DNA of 64,000 bases from Gaeumannomyces sp. JS-464 (lineage: Eukaryota > Ascomycota > Sordariomycetes > Magnaporthales > Magnaporthaceae), in assembly GCA_002197995.1 (NCBI GenBank), contig NGZR01000004.1:2046001-2110000 (forward strand). The letters are read 5' to 3'. Every line of letters starts with the position of its first letter. Position 1 is the first letter of the stretch. The translations under genes and the position numbers were made by a program. Below the pieces are notes generated by a model. The model ran no database searches, was not told the DNA's origin, and worked only from the letters and a program-made list of their open reading frames with translations. This document shows, in pieces, positions 53,845-64,000 of the stretch.

Positions 53845-56601
53845 TCATATGCCATTCACACAAGGATCCCCTTGAAGCTCGGGTGGGACAGCTGCACCGG
53901 CGCCCACCAGAAGCCTAACCACATCCCGCGCGGCAGTGGTGCCGCCAGATGCCTCCCAAAGCCGCCCTGATTCTACTGTCACCTGTAGGGGCGTCTTCCT
54001 CTCCGCGTTCCGCTCTTCAGCGCGCGCACCGTAGCGCAGCAGCAGCGCCACGGCACCTGCGAATAGCCCTCGCGCCGCAAGGTGTAGCGGCCGATCCCCC
54101 GTGCCGTCGGGGGCGCAGATATCCAGGTAGACGCCGCTCGGGGAGCCCAAGAGAAGCTTCAGCACTTGGAGGCGGCGAGCGCTCATCAGGGGGCGCTGGC
54201 GTTGCATGAGATGCACCTGGGCCGTCTCCGCGCCGTCGCGCGCCCGTCTGGCTCTCTGCCACCAGCCTCGACCAGGGTTGTCTGTGCTCCAAGAGTAGAC
54301 AGCAGCAACCCTGTGACGGGGTAAACGTCCCGCCGGTCCGGGATGTTTGGGTCCGCGCCGTGGTCCAGCAGGAGCCGCGCGAGCTTGTCGTAGCCGTCAA
54401 AGTCCGGGTGCTCGACGGCGAGGCCCAGCGCCGTCTTGCCGCGGGCCCCGTCGACCCTGTTGACCAAGTCGACGTCGCCGTCCATGCGGTCGAGCACGAC
54501 GCGCGCGCACCGGTTGTGCCGGCTGCTCGCGCCCGCCACGGCGCGGAGCAGGGCTTTGCGGCAGCTCCGGGTGAGCCCCCTGCTGATGGCCTCTTCCAGG
54601 AACTGCCGGAGCGGCGTGCTTCGGGCGTTGGCGCAGCAGTCGACGAGGTTCTTGGTGATTGTGGCATCTGGCGCAAACATCATGATCGGCAGCCGGCCCA
54701 CCTGTTTCCCGTTGCTTTTGTCACTGGACCGCCGTGTCCTCCCTGCAGCAGATGACCGCGTTGTCTTCGTATTGGTAGTTGAGGAAGCCGCTGGTAGGTC
54801 GTTCCGGGATGCTTGGGCAGGGGACCAGAGGGAAGCCGGGGGCGGCGACGGCGGCCGGGAGGGTGAAAATTGCCCCCTGTTGCTATTCACATCGACATCG
54901 CCATATGGCGCAGCTGTCTCGGGCGGATATCCAGGAGCGCAGTATGTCGGCCCATTCAACGGCTCTGCTAATGTTGAGAAGACGGTCGCTGGAGTGGACT
55001 TGGGGACACTGGTGGTCCCATAGCGGGATGACCCCCTATCTGAGCTCGCGTCTATGCTCGAGTCACTGCTGTATGCCTCGGTAGAGCTGAAGATGGGTAA
55101 AGGATTGCCGGGACCAGCGCGATACTCCAAAGTGCTGCCCCTTGTCTCGAGATGCGGCAGGATGGCATGTCGAGCGTGTTGAGGGAAAGCCGATGCTATA
55201 TTGCGTTCATACCCTGGCACACCGCTAAACCATGTCCCAGCCACAGGCTCGGAGGAGCTCAACCTCGTCGCTGGCTGGAGGGGTAGGGTGTTGTTGCCGT
55301 CAGCACCAGGTATTGCTCTGGCCTGGAGAGCCCAAGAGCGGCCAGCCACTTGAGGAGCAGATGCGCGAGCTTCCATGCCTCTGGGCGCATGTCCCCACGC
55401 CAATGTCTTCAGGGGTACTGGATCTGCCCACAGCTGGGTGCTGCCATGATCCGACGTCTGCAGCTCTCCATGACACTCTGCGCAACAGAACTCGGACCAG
55501 TCTTCCCAGCTGAGCACCTCCCCAACCACTTCGTGCGAAGCTGGCCGCAGATGTGGTTTGCTGTGTAGGAGGGCCGAGGCCAGCGCGACCAGCTTCTGGT
55601 AACGCATAGTGTAGGGGTTGTTGGGGTTGGCTTGGGCCGCCATCCATGCCAGTATGTTGGCCACATGCTTGCATAGCTGAGGCCCGCGTCCGGTCTCACC
55701 GGACAGGAAGTCTAGCCATTGCGGAAGGACACTCGGGGGGCCCCAAGAAGCCACATGGTAATCTTCAAGAACACGACACCGAGATCCCATACGTCGCCGG
55801 CTAGGTGGTCTTGGCCTTGGGTCGCCGACTCGGGTGCGGCGTACTCGGCCTCGGGAGGATTCTGGGTCGTGGCACCGAAGCCGCCGAGGAAAAGTCTGTA
55901 TTGCGACGAGATGAAGATGTTCCGCGCCGACAGGTGTCGGACGCTGATGCCAGGCCGGTGCATGTAGCTGACTGCCCCTGCGAGGCAGCCAAAGGCCTGC
56001 TGGACGAAACGCCGGTCGCTTTCGTCGAGGCTGCTCTTGAGGTTCAGGTACGTCTCGAGGCTGAGCTCCGAGACGGGCTCCATCAGGTACGCAACGCTTG
56101 CTAGGTCCGCATAGCTCCCTGCTATCCTGGACACATGCTGGTGGCGCAGTGCCCGAAGGCTCGCGAGCTCGACGAACAAGTCTTCTTGCTCTGCTCGGGT
56201 GGACCGGCCGCTTGAGACCTGTTTGCGCGCGAACCATCTTCGAGGGGCGGGAGTTCTGACATACACCAGATCATAGGTGCTGGAGTCGCGGTCAGTGCCT
56301 TTGTTGCTCGAGGCAAGAAAGGGGATGAGGTGTCTAGCAATGCGACTGACTATGGCCCTACTCGGCTGAGATCCCGTACTAGGTCGAAGCAGTTCGGACC
56401 GACATGGCCGGATATGTACTGATGCGTTGAGTATCTCTCCGACAAAGCGGCGAGGTCGAGAGAAGGTGCGACAGGTTCGGACATATACCGATAAATCGAC
56501 TGCTTCTCCATGTAAGAAGAGCTATCCAAGGGCTGTCGGGGTCGCCCTAAGAGCATTGGCCTCTCCTCCACCTCGTCTTCGGGCATGTGCCCAGACATCA
56601 T
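53845..56601 (-). CDS. Pseudokinase-ankyrin repeat protein, exon borders unresolved
   Basis: MMSGHMPEDEVEERPML at 56601 begins an N-terminal segment ending FDLVRDLSR, then an intron (about 56.28-56.36 kb). The kinase-like domain runs from VYVRTPAPRRWFARKQVSS to about 55710, with helix C and hinge (ELASLRALRHQHVSRIAG, AYLMEPVSELSLETYL), VSYMHRPGISVRHLSARNIF in place of HRDLKxxN, FLGGFGAT in place of DFG, and an intact YAAPES and GDVWDLGVVFLK. A disordered Ser/Pro-rich linker follows, then ankyrin repeats: KTALGLAVEHPDFDGYDKLA, LLLDHGADPNIPDRR, DRPLHLAARGLFAGAVALLL and KTPLQVTVESGRLW, ending PPELQGDPCVNGI. Frame breaks lie at the G-run 55735-55740 and near 54.22 kb. Loss of both catalytic Asp suggests a scaffold. 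Similar fungal kinase-ankyrin proteins exist but have no assigned role. Confidence 0.65.
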
Positions 56602-58872
56602 GGAGGGGATACAAAACGGGAAGAAGCCGGGAACTTGACATCAGTAACAGACATGATGAAACAAAGACAACAAGGTCAGTTTGGAGGGAAAAAGAACAGA
56701 GATTATGTGTTTATTTAAATAAGCAAGACGCAGCCATACAAGCACAACTCCCACATTTTCGTTGTCGGGAGGGAGCCATGGTGTTGGTTCCCGTAGGTAA
56801 CGAAAGGCAAGCGGCGGCCAGCTACCTACTCGTGGCGTGCCTTTTTTCTTCTTGTTGTCGCACTGATTCCGGTTGACCTATTCGTCTGATGATCTGTCCA
56901 GGGAGGTCTGCTGAATACCTTGGTAGGGCAGACAAAGACGTCACCAACACCGTCTCATGGCTAGGTGGAGATCGTTTCTTTGGCATCAATGAACAAACCG
57001 AGCAAACCACATCCCCAGAGCGTTCCACGACAGCCGGGCTCTTGCATCGGCATGTGTGGCAGCCCCTTGTGTGTCAAGCAACACACGGTTTCCTTGCTGT
57101 GTATACCCTTCTCAGCCCAGCCAAGGACACAGTCACCTCACAAAGGTGACAAGGTTTGGTGCAGCGAGCACAAAAACGCGGCCCGTGACACAGTGAGCGG
57201 CAAAGAACAAAGAATACCAGAGTATTGAGGAGCGGTGGCCAAGAAGCAGATGGGGCGGCAGCCGGACCATATGTGCAGTAGCTTGGGGTGGACTGCTTGC
57301 AGGTTTTCGCCGGTATGCATATGCGATGTTGCTGCTCTGCAGCTCTGCATCTGTGATGTTCCTATTTCCCTGCGTTCCAAAGTGGCTGTAGAAGCATCTT
57401 CCAGGACCCCCAACAGCAGGCAGCCGTTGCCTTGTTCTGTACTGTGACGGAAGCGGCCTCCCACGCGCCGTGGCGTCTGCGGTTGTGACAGCACGTGGTG
57501 GAACCTGGGCCGGAAGATCCAGACATGCGGGTTTGGGTCATAGGGTTGAGGTCAAAGCCCAAGGGCGATGCTGGTGCACAAGTGATACTTACTGCCTATG
57601 GAGGCAGAACCAACGTGAGTAGGACTACTTGGCAGCACTTGTTGGTTGGGCATGTCGAGAGACGGCGGTGGTGGCAGCTCATTGGACTCAGGACAGAGAA
57701 GGGCAAGGTACACTGCCGGACAAGGCTATGCAACAATCACAGCGCACCGCCCAGCACCTAGCAATGGGCACTACGCTGGGCACTCGTGCAGGCTGTTGGC
57801 TCCAGGCTCGTGACGGCGAGTTGGAGAAGGACCGTCGTACGCCAGCACACTCGGTTTGCGAACCAAACACAGACACCCTGATACTCATACTCTATCTCAC
57901 TTGTGTCCATTCGCACAGTATACTCAGCGGTGAGGGCCCGGAAGGCATCGGGCATGGAACGTCAAGACGGATTATGAAATGATTCTGGAGGCGCACAGTA
58001 GCCAGCCGTGGGGAGTCACGTCGCCCTTGTCCAGTTCCGAGGCGGCGCTGAGCTGGTTCGGCTTGGAAAGCCACCTGGAAATTGGATGAGACGTCGCGTC
58101 CCCCACTCCAGCCAAGGCAGCCAATTCCACTAAAATGAGGACCGTGAAGCTGCGGATACCACGGATCACACAGCGGGACTGGCGGCGCTGGGCGGCTGAA
58201 AACCGGGGTTGGCAGCGGTGGGATAAGGCGGGCGAGTAGGTAGTGCTTGGATCGATTGCAACGGGAGGCAGGGAACTCAATCGGGCACTGGGCTTTGGCG
58301 ACGCAACGACGGAGTTTCCTAGAGCAGTCGAGGTGAAACGGCGGGGCGGTTGCGGATGGGGCGCTCGGACCAGACACGCTGCTGAGACAGGCGGGCGAGT
58401 CGGATGTGCTGCAGGGATCTTGATTTGATGATGTGAGATTGGCTCGAGGCTTCTGGGTGGGATTGGCTGCTGACGGCGGCTCAGGAATGGAACCCCTTAA
58501 AACCCATGTCGTCGACTTGGCTTCTCGCGAAATCCGGGGTGCCCGGCCTGGACTTGACCTGCTTTCGAAACCAAAAGCGCAAACCGTGACAGTGGCGTCT
58601 CCTGTCCTTTGCGAGCGTCGAGAGCTGAGAAACGTTTTAGTACCGCCCATCCATCGTAACGCTACGGCCACCCACGCCAGCTTGACACCTGTTCCATTCT
58701 GTCACCGACGAATCCCTCGACGATAATCGCTTCGTTCCTCGACTGGCACGGACGCCCCCAGACGATCATCCGATTTAGTCCAGATCGACCACCGCGCCAT
58801 TGGCTTCTCATGAATCTGCCCGGAGATGCGCCCTGAGTGCGCAAAACGAATCTCGAGCAGGCAAAACTAGAT
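56602..58872. other. 2.3-kb divergent spacer
   Basis: Between the starts of the pseudokinase-ankyrin gene (minus) and the sorting nexin (plus). Mixed composition. A minus-strand open frame of 259 codons at 57892-58671 looks random (no repeats, no fold) and is rejected. No RNA gene seen. Confidence 0.45.
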
Positions 58873-61800
58873 ATGGAGCCAGAAAGCACGGCGACCACGA
58901 TAAGGGTGGCCGACAAGGTGCACGACGTTGCAGTCCCCGAAATCCCAACCCTGGCGCCAGCGCCGCCGACATCCCCGCCCGAGGCGGACGAGGCCACGGA
59001 GAAGCCCCAGGACAAGACCGACAGCGACCGCAGGCACGGCGACGACGGCAGCGATGGAAATATCACCAATAAAATAATACAATTCCTTTCCACTGCCACG
59101 CCTGAAACACTGGGCGCCATCGCAGTCGGGCTTGCGGCTGTCACCTACTTCGTCCTCGGCCAGGTCGGCCTTCTGCTGATCGGCGCCTTTGCTGGTGCCG
59201 TCGGCGTTATATCGTGGGAGGCCCGGAACCCAGAGGTTGCCAGGAACGTCAGGGGCGAGAAGGGCGTCGATGCGCTTACACGGATCCTAGACTACAAGGG
59301 TGCCTTGAGTGCTGCCGCAGGGGCGGATGGCAAAGACGGCGAGGATGCTGCTCCCCTCCGCGGGTTTGAGGATTTCCAGCCCGAGACACGCGATGCTCTC
59401 AACGGCCTCGTGGATGCCGTCATCCAGGACTACGTTAACTGGTGGTACGCGCCCATCGTGCCCTCCGACAAGGCCTTTGCCCTGTCGTGCCGGAAGGTTC
59501 TCACCTCGTTCCTCCTGTCCGTCTCCAACCGCCTCAGCAAGAAGCGGCCCGCCGACACGTTCCTCGACTTCCTGACCAACTCATCCTCCATCGTAATCGT
59601 ATTCTTCTCCGAGCTGGCCACCGCGCTCGCCGATATGCCCGCCGACGGCTCACGGACGGCCGCCGATGCCATCTACAACTACCTCGCCGCCAACCCCGAC
59701 TCGAATCTCGCCAATCTGTTGAATCAGAAGCAGCAGGCTGCCAAGCTTCGGATGGTGGCCGAGGATCTTCTGGGATTCCTGGACCGCCCGACCTACGATT
59801 GCGATCCCGCCAGGACATTTCTTCGCGAGATTCTGGCCGGCGTTGTTCTTGAGACGACCCTAACCTCCTGCTCCAAGGCGGAATGGATCAATGGCTGGAT
59901 CGTGTATCTGCTGGAGGCTGGAGAGCCCGACTTCAACCAGGCAATCGATGTTGGCATGCAGACGGGCTCAGACCCGAGCACCTTCGCAGATCTGGACGGT
60001 AACGTGGGCAACATCGGCTTGACCAAGGGAAATCGGAACTCGCTAGATATGGAGAAGGCCCGCCGGAAGGAGAGCATGGCCCACAGGAAGAAACTGAGCA
60101 AGGCTGACGAGGAGATGGAGGCCCTCGAGGAGATGAAGAAACTCAACCAGATGATAGCCGACGAGGACGCTCGTAGGAAGAGAGAAGCTGCGGCTGCGGC
60201 GCAACCGCAGCCTCAGCCGCAGCCCGAGTCGGCTAGCGCGACCGAGGCATCATCGAGGCTCGCAGACGCTCTGAAGCGGAATGTCGACACGTTGGATATG
60301 CAACCCGGCACGGCCCAGGACATTGCCAAGACCCAAAGCACAGAACCCCCGTCGACAACCTCGCCAGGACAGGCCTCACCCAAGGACACATTCCGAGAGG
60401 GCGCTTCCAGCAAGCGCAACTCGGTTCACACACCACTCACCCCTGGCTCTTCCGAGATGGACACGCCCAGCAGCCAGCCCTCTTCTCCGAGGCGGGACGA
60501 TTCAGGGGGCCAGTTTACCAATTTCGATCAGCTCGTGCCCCCGGCACAGGACGATGCAGACCTCAGCGACTCTGAACAGCGCAACAAAGGACCGCCGCCC
60601 CTGACGCTGCACAATGCCGTCATTAGCATCCATGACGACGGGATGCCAGACAACAAGAACCGGATCAAGAGCAAGCCCTCATGGGACCTTCTGATCCAGG
60701 TCGAGCCCGCAACCTCCCACTATCCGGGCTGGATGATTGTGAGAAAATACTCTGACTTTGAGAGCCTCCACGAGGTCCTGGCCCGCATTGCGAAGATATC
60801 CGGCGCCACAGCATTTACCGAGCAGCACAATACTCTGCCGAGCTGGAAGGTGCACACCAAGAGCTCACTTAGGGGGAGCTTGAGCGCTACTGCCGAGACG
60901 CCTGCTGGTACAAGCCGCTCGCCGAGAGCGAGGGCATGAAGAGATTCCTCGAGAAGAACACTACGCACGCCCGCGGCCCGTCTAGGACCGGGTTCGAGGC
61001 GTTCGAAAATATGGGCAAAAACGTCCTTGGCGTGCTCACAAGCGCACCCAAGGGAGTTGCCGAGGGCGGCAAGGTGGTTGTGGGCGGTGTGACGGGCGTT
61101 CTAGGCAATATTGGTCTGGGCTCAAGGAAGAACACGGGCTCCTCGCTGCAGGACACTACCGCCACGGCCACGGCCAGCGGCGCGAACTCGAACCGGCAGT
61201 CGCTATCGCTATCGTCGCCCAAGCTAGATACCAGCCTCTCTGTCGGTAGTCTCCCTTTGAAGAAGCGAGACAGCATGGACAGTCAGAGGTCCTCAGTCAT
61301 CTCGACGCAGCCCAGCAAAGTTGCCCCGATGGAGAGGCGACCCAGCTTTGATACGGATGGCGGGCTCCAGCCCCTCAGGACTGACCGCTGGGACGGGCCC
61401 TCGCCGACGAGCGGCCGGAGCAGCCGTGAGCACAGTCGGGCCCCGAGCCTGGCGCCCATGCGCTCGCCAATCCGCTCTCCCTCGTCTACGAGCCTCAGCG
61501 GGATGAAACTGCCGCCACCGCCAAACGATATGCCGGACGATTACGGCGACGCAGCAGGCGGCAAGCCACCGCAATTGGGCGACGGCGGCGTGTCTCCGTC
61601 GCCTATGTACCCGTCTCCCTTGAACCCGTCTCCGCCCAACGGTGGCCTCTCGAGGAAGCCTAGCACCAGGAAACCGCGGCAGTTCGCACCTCTTTCGGAA
61701 CAAGAGACGGGCGTGGCGGTGGAGCTCGTGTTCGCCATCATCACGGAGCTGTATACGCTCTCCTCGGCCTGGAACTTCCGGCGCACGCTCCTGGGAGCGG

Positions 61801-62183
61801 CCAAATCGTATCTCCTCCGGCCCGGCAACCCGTCGCTGGAGTCGATCCGGTCGATGATACAATGCTCGGTGCTCGACGGGGCATCGTCGGACGCCGGCAT
61901 CGCGGCCCAGCTGCGCAAGCTGCGCGAGAACTCGCTGCCCACGCCCGAGGAGCTCGCCGCGTGGCCCAAGGAGCTGTCGGCCGAGGAGAAGGAGAAGCTG
62001 CGGGTGAACGCGCGTCGGCTGCTCATCCAGAGCGGCGTGCCGGCCGCCCTGTCGGGCGTCATGGGCCAGTCGGCCACCAGCGACGCGCTGGGCCGCGTCT
62101 TTGACTGCCTGCAGGTCGAGGAGGTTGCCCGCGGCCTACTGTTTGGCATTGTGCTCCAGGCTGTCAGGGTCATTACCCACTGA
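58873..62183 (+). CDS. PXA-PX-nexin-C sorting nexin (SNX13/14/19/Mdm1-like), one frame break
   Basis: The ATG at 58873 (MEPESTATTIRV) starts an intron-less gene of about 1103 residues. A hydrophobic hairpin (TLGAIAVGLAAVTYFVLG then QVGLLLIGAFAGAVGVIS) would anchor it in the ER. The PXA domain follows (VDAVIQDYVNWWYAPIVP, LSVSNRLSKKRPADTFLD, FLREILAGVVLETTLT), then a charged coiled coil, a disordered linker and a PX domain (SWDLLIQVEPATSHYPGW, VRKYSDFESLHEVLA), and a nexin C-terminal domain (VELVFAIITELYTLSSAWNF, TPEELAAWPKELSAEEKEK). I see no RGS domain. Relatives tether ER to vacuole/lysosome or lipid droplets and bind phosphoinositides and fatty acids; that role is inferred. The frame breaks at the G-run 60872-60876: SSLRG, then ELERYCRDACWYKPLAESEG in the next frame. 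Confidence 0.88.
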
Positions 62184-62599
62184 GAGGGAGCCAGGCCTGT
62201 GCTACGATGAGATGTTCCCAAAGAAGTACGAGAGCGTGCAATATCTACAACTTGGGATAAAATGCGTGAGCGGTTATGGCTTCATGTCTTGGCACAAATA
62301 AATAACAACTTAGGGGGGCTATACTGTTCGAAAAACTTGATTGCTGTTACGATATCCGAGTGGCATAGAAAGGTTTCGAATCTCTTCCCATGGAGTCTTT
62401 CCGTTTTGAATCTTTGAACAATATTTTTCCCCATTTTTTTCGTCTGTAGTATTATATATTTAATATCATCAGAGGAGCCGATGGCATTCGCATTGTTATT
62501 ATCCATCTCTATCATTTGGCTTCGCAATTTTCCGAATCGTTAAACAGTTGGTCTTTTTCCCATCCTAATAGCCCAACATACATATTTTACATCGTCTCG
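62184..62599. other. Transition from gene DNA to AT-rich repeat DNA
   Basis: The 3' flank of the sorting nexin gene. Base composition shifts steeply to AT within about 150 bp after the stop, marking the edge of the repeat block. No gene seen. Confidence 0.5.
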
Positions 62600-63480
62600 C
62601 CACCAGGTTTATCTGCATACAATACCAGAAATAACAAACAGAGGTTATCCATTGCGGGCCATGCGGAAGAGTAAATATTACTTGTAAAAAAACTCCTTTT
62701 ATAACCCAGTTAAAAGCGTTTGCTTCCATAATCGTTTTTAGCGCCGGGTTATAAAAAGCTATTGTAATTTCCGAGGAAAAAGCGTCGCGAAACTGGTAAA
62801 AAATTGCCGAAACCTTTTTTGGTAAATAACTTACCTAGCTTTTCATGCTTATTAACGTGGTTAATGGGCGGGCTATTGCGGAAAAGCCCCGGATAAACCG
62901 TTTATAAAAGTTCGCGAACCCGAGGAAACGTTATAATTCCCGTAGCGTGGTAAATGGTGCTTATAACTTAATCGCTGCCATTTTATTCGGGTTTATCTGG
63001 ATTTCCGCTATCGAAACGATAAGGCCTAAATATTTCGTTTTTTTACATTAAATTCGCATTTCCGGATATCGATAAATAGGTCGGCGTTAGCAAGTTTCCG
63101 TACAATTTCCTTAACGTATCGCCGGTATTTCGTTTTAATTTCGCTATAAATTAAAACGTCGTTAAAATAAGCTATAGCGTATTTATTTAAAGCGTTTTTT
63201 AACGTATGGTTAATATAATGCTAAAACGAGCTAGGGCGCCCGTTATGCTAAAATTGGCTATTAGGCATTCGAATAGCCCGAATTAGGTAATAAACGCGGT
63301 TTTCCACTTATTTTCGGGGGCGATTCGCAAGCGATTAAACGCCGCTATTATGTTAACTTTTTTATACCATTTTGCTTTCGCTAAAGCTTTTAAGGTTTTT
63401 TTAACTAAAGAAATCGGGTACCGGTTTTTAATTGTAACGTTATTTAACCTTTTATAATTGTTACAATTAGGGGTTTGCTT
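62600..63480 (-). mobile_element. Degenerate Ty3/gypsy retrotransposon fragment (reverse transcriptase to start of RNase H), RIP-like
   Basis: Read on the minus strand from 63480, translated pieces follow the gypsy pol order: NRYPISLVKKTLKALAKAKW, AAFNRLRIAPENKWKTAF, FGLFECLIANFSITGALA, YFNDVLIYSE (the YxDD active site, with the first Asp now Asn), [16 protein letters not shown] and EANAFNWVIKGVF (RNase H entry). Stop codons interrupt several pieces. The DNA is strongly AT- and TpA-rich, and the changes seen are of the G-to-A/C-to-T kind expected from repeat-induced point mutation (RIP). No LTR, integrase or gag is present in the window, so it is truncated on both sides. Confidence 0.85.
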
Positions 63481-63538
63481 TTAGGGCAAGGCACTTCGAG
63501 GGAGGAAAGGACAATATCGCTAATCTAGTTAACAGGGG

Positions 63539-63933
63539 ATCACGTAACTTAAAAGGACAATCTAATTGTTTGCCCTAGGGGATGCTTAAGAGCTAACTTA
63601 GGTTAATTAATGCCGAAGCCTTAGTTAAAACTATTTGAAATAGTAGGGAATCCATTTTTTATATACGCGTTATTCGTTTTTAACAATTTCCTTAAATTTG
63701 TTACTTTGATATAAATTTATAAATCCCTTTTGGATTTGTTACTTTGTTATAAATCCACAAATCTCTTTTGGATTTGTTATTTTGTTATAAATCCATAAAT
63801 CCTTTTTGGATTTATTGCTTTATTATAAATCCACAAATCCCTTTTAAATTTGTTATTTTGTTATAAATTTACAAATCCTTTTTAAATTTGTTACTTTGTT
63901 ATAAATTTACAAATCCCTTTTAAGTTACGTGAT
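63539..63933. repeat. 395-bp unit bounded by 18-nt perfect inverted repeats
   Basis: ATCACGTAACTTAAAAGG at 63539-63556 recurs as its exact reverse complement at 63916-63933. The interval holds an AT-rich segment and then the six-copy 38-bp tandem array. There is no ORF. It could be a non-autonomous element that carries an expanded internal repeat, or a hairpin boundary. Confidence 0.7.
63692..63921. repeat. Tandem array, six copies of a 38-bp AT-rich unit
   Basis: About six head-to-tail units of the form (GG/AA)ATTTGTTACTTTGTTATA followed by AATCCACAAATCCCTTTT, each differing by a few C/T or G/A changes. This is consistent with RIP acting on a minisatellite. Confidence 0.85.
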
Positions 63934-64000
63934 TTTCACGTATTCCAATGCGGGGTGGGGTGCCATTTGGAGCCCTTCCCGTCCTATTGTTTTAAAGCTT

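Noticed and set aside
57892..58671. 259-codon minus-strand open frame
   Set aside because: Random-looking sequence in a divergent promoter region. It overlaps no conserved block.
63692..63921. CRISPR-like array
   Set aside because: Direct repeats abut without unique spacers, in a eukaryotic AT-rich repeat region. It is a minisatellite.

Overview
The window is nuclear DNA of a filamentous ascomycete (Pezizomycotina, most likely a sordariomycete). The grounds are short GT-AG introns of about 55-310 nt with strong GTAAGT/GTATGT donors, GC-rich exons, Gln/Pro/Ala-rich disordered proteins, ascomycete orthologues with their usual exon layout (COX15, cytosolic lysyl-tRNA synthetase, HP1, VPS27), and an AT-rich Ty3/gypsy remnant that looks RIP-mutated at the right end. 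The species cannot be told from the sequence alone.

Layout. 0-5.1 kb: the end of a disordered nuclear-type protein, a LAMTOR2/Ragulator-like roadblock protein and a pseudokinase. 8.3-15.9 kb: a ZIP zinc importer (minus) and a DxxxD-type CDF metal exporter (plus), divergently transcribed from a 3.3-kb spacer. 16.5-24.6 kb: COX15 (haem A synthase), KRS1 and a zinc-finger/coiled-coil protein. 24.6-30.2 kb: a 5.6-kb gene-free stretch holding a fold-back repeat. 30.2-39.2 kb: HP1, a 54-residue membrane microprotein, a coiled-coil protein, a PNPOx-ferredoxin-reductase fusion and a KCH1-type potassium-transport protein. 42-44.9 kb: a histidine phosphatase (PGM-like) and an Ala/Lys-tailed protein. 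45.6-52.3 kb: a head-to-head pair, ESCRT-0 VPS27 and a USP8/Doa4-type deubiquitinase. 52.9-56.6 kb: an acyl-CoA-synthetase relic and a pseudokinase-ankyrin protein. 58.9-62.2 kb: a PXA-PX-nexin-C sorting nexin. 62.6-64 kb: a degenerate gypsy fragment and a tandem array bracketed by inverted repeats.

Themes. Endolysosomal trafficking recurs (VPS27, the USP8-like enzyme, the sorting nexin, LAMTOR2-like), and so does metal homeostasis (ZIP, CDF). A strong technical signal runs through the window: many otherwise well-conserved genes are broken by single missing bases, usually in short G, C or A runs, while others (ZIP, KRS1, HP1, both exons of the 3.8-kb pseudokinase, the 703-aa reductase) are perfectly in frame. 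I read these breaks as probable homopolymer errors of the assembly, not decay, and give each gene as one locus with the break noted. All names rest on reading motifs by eye; no database search was run.
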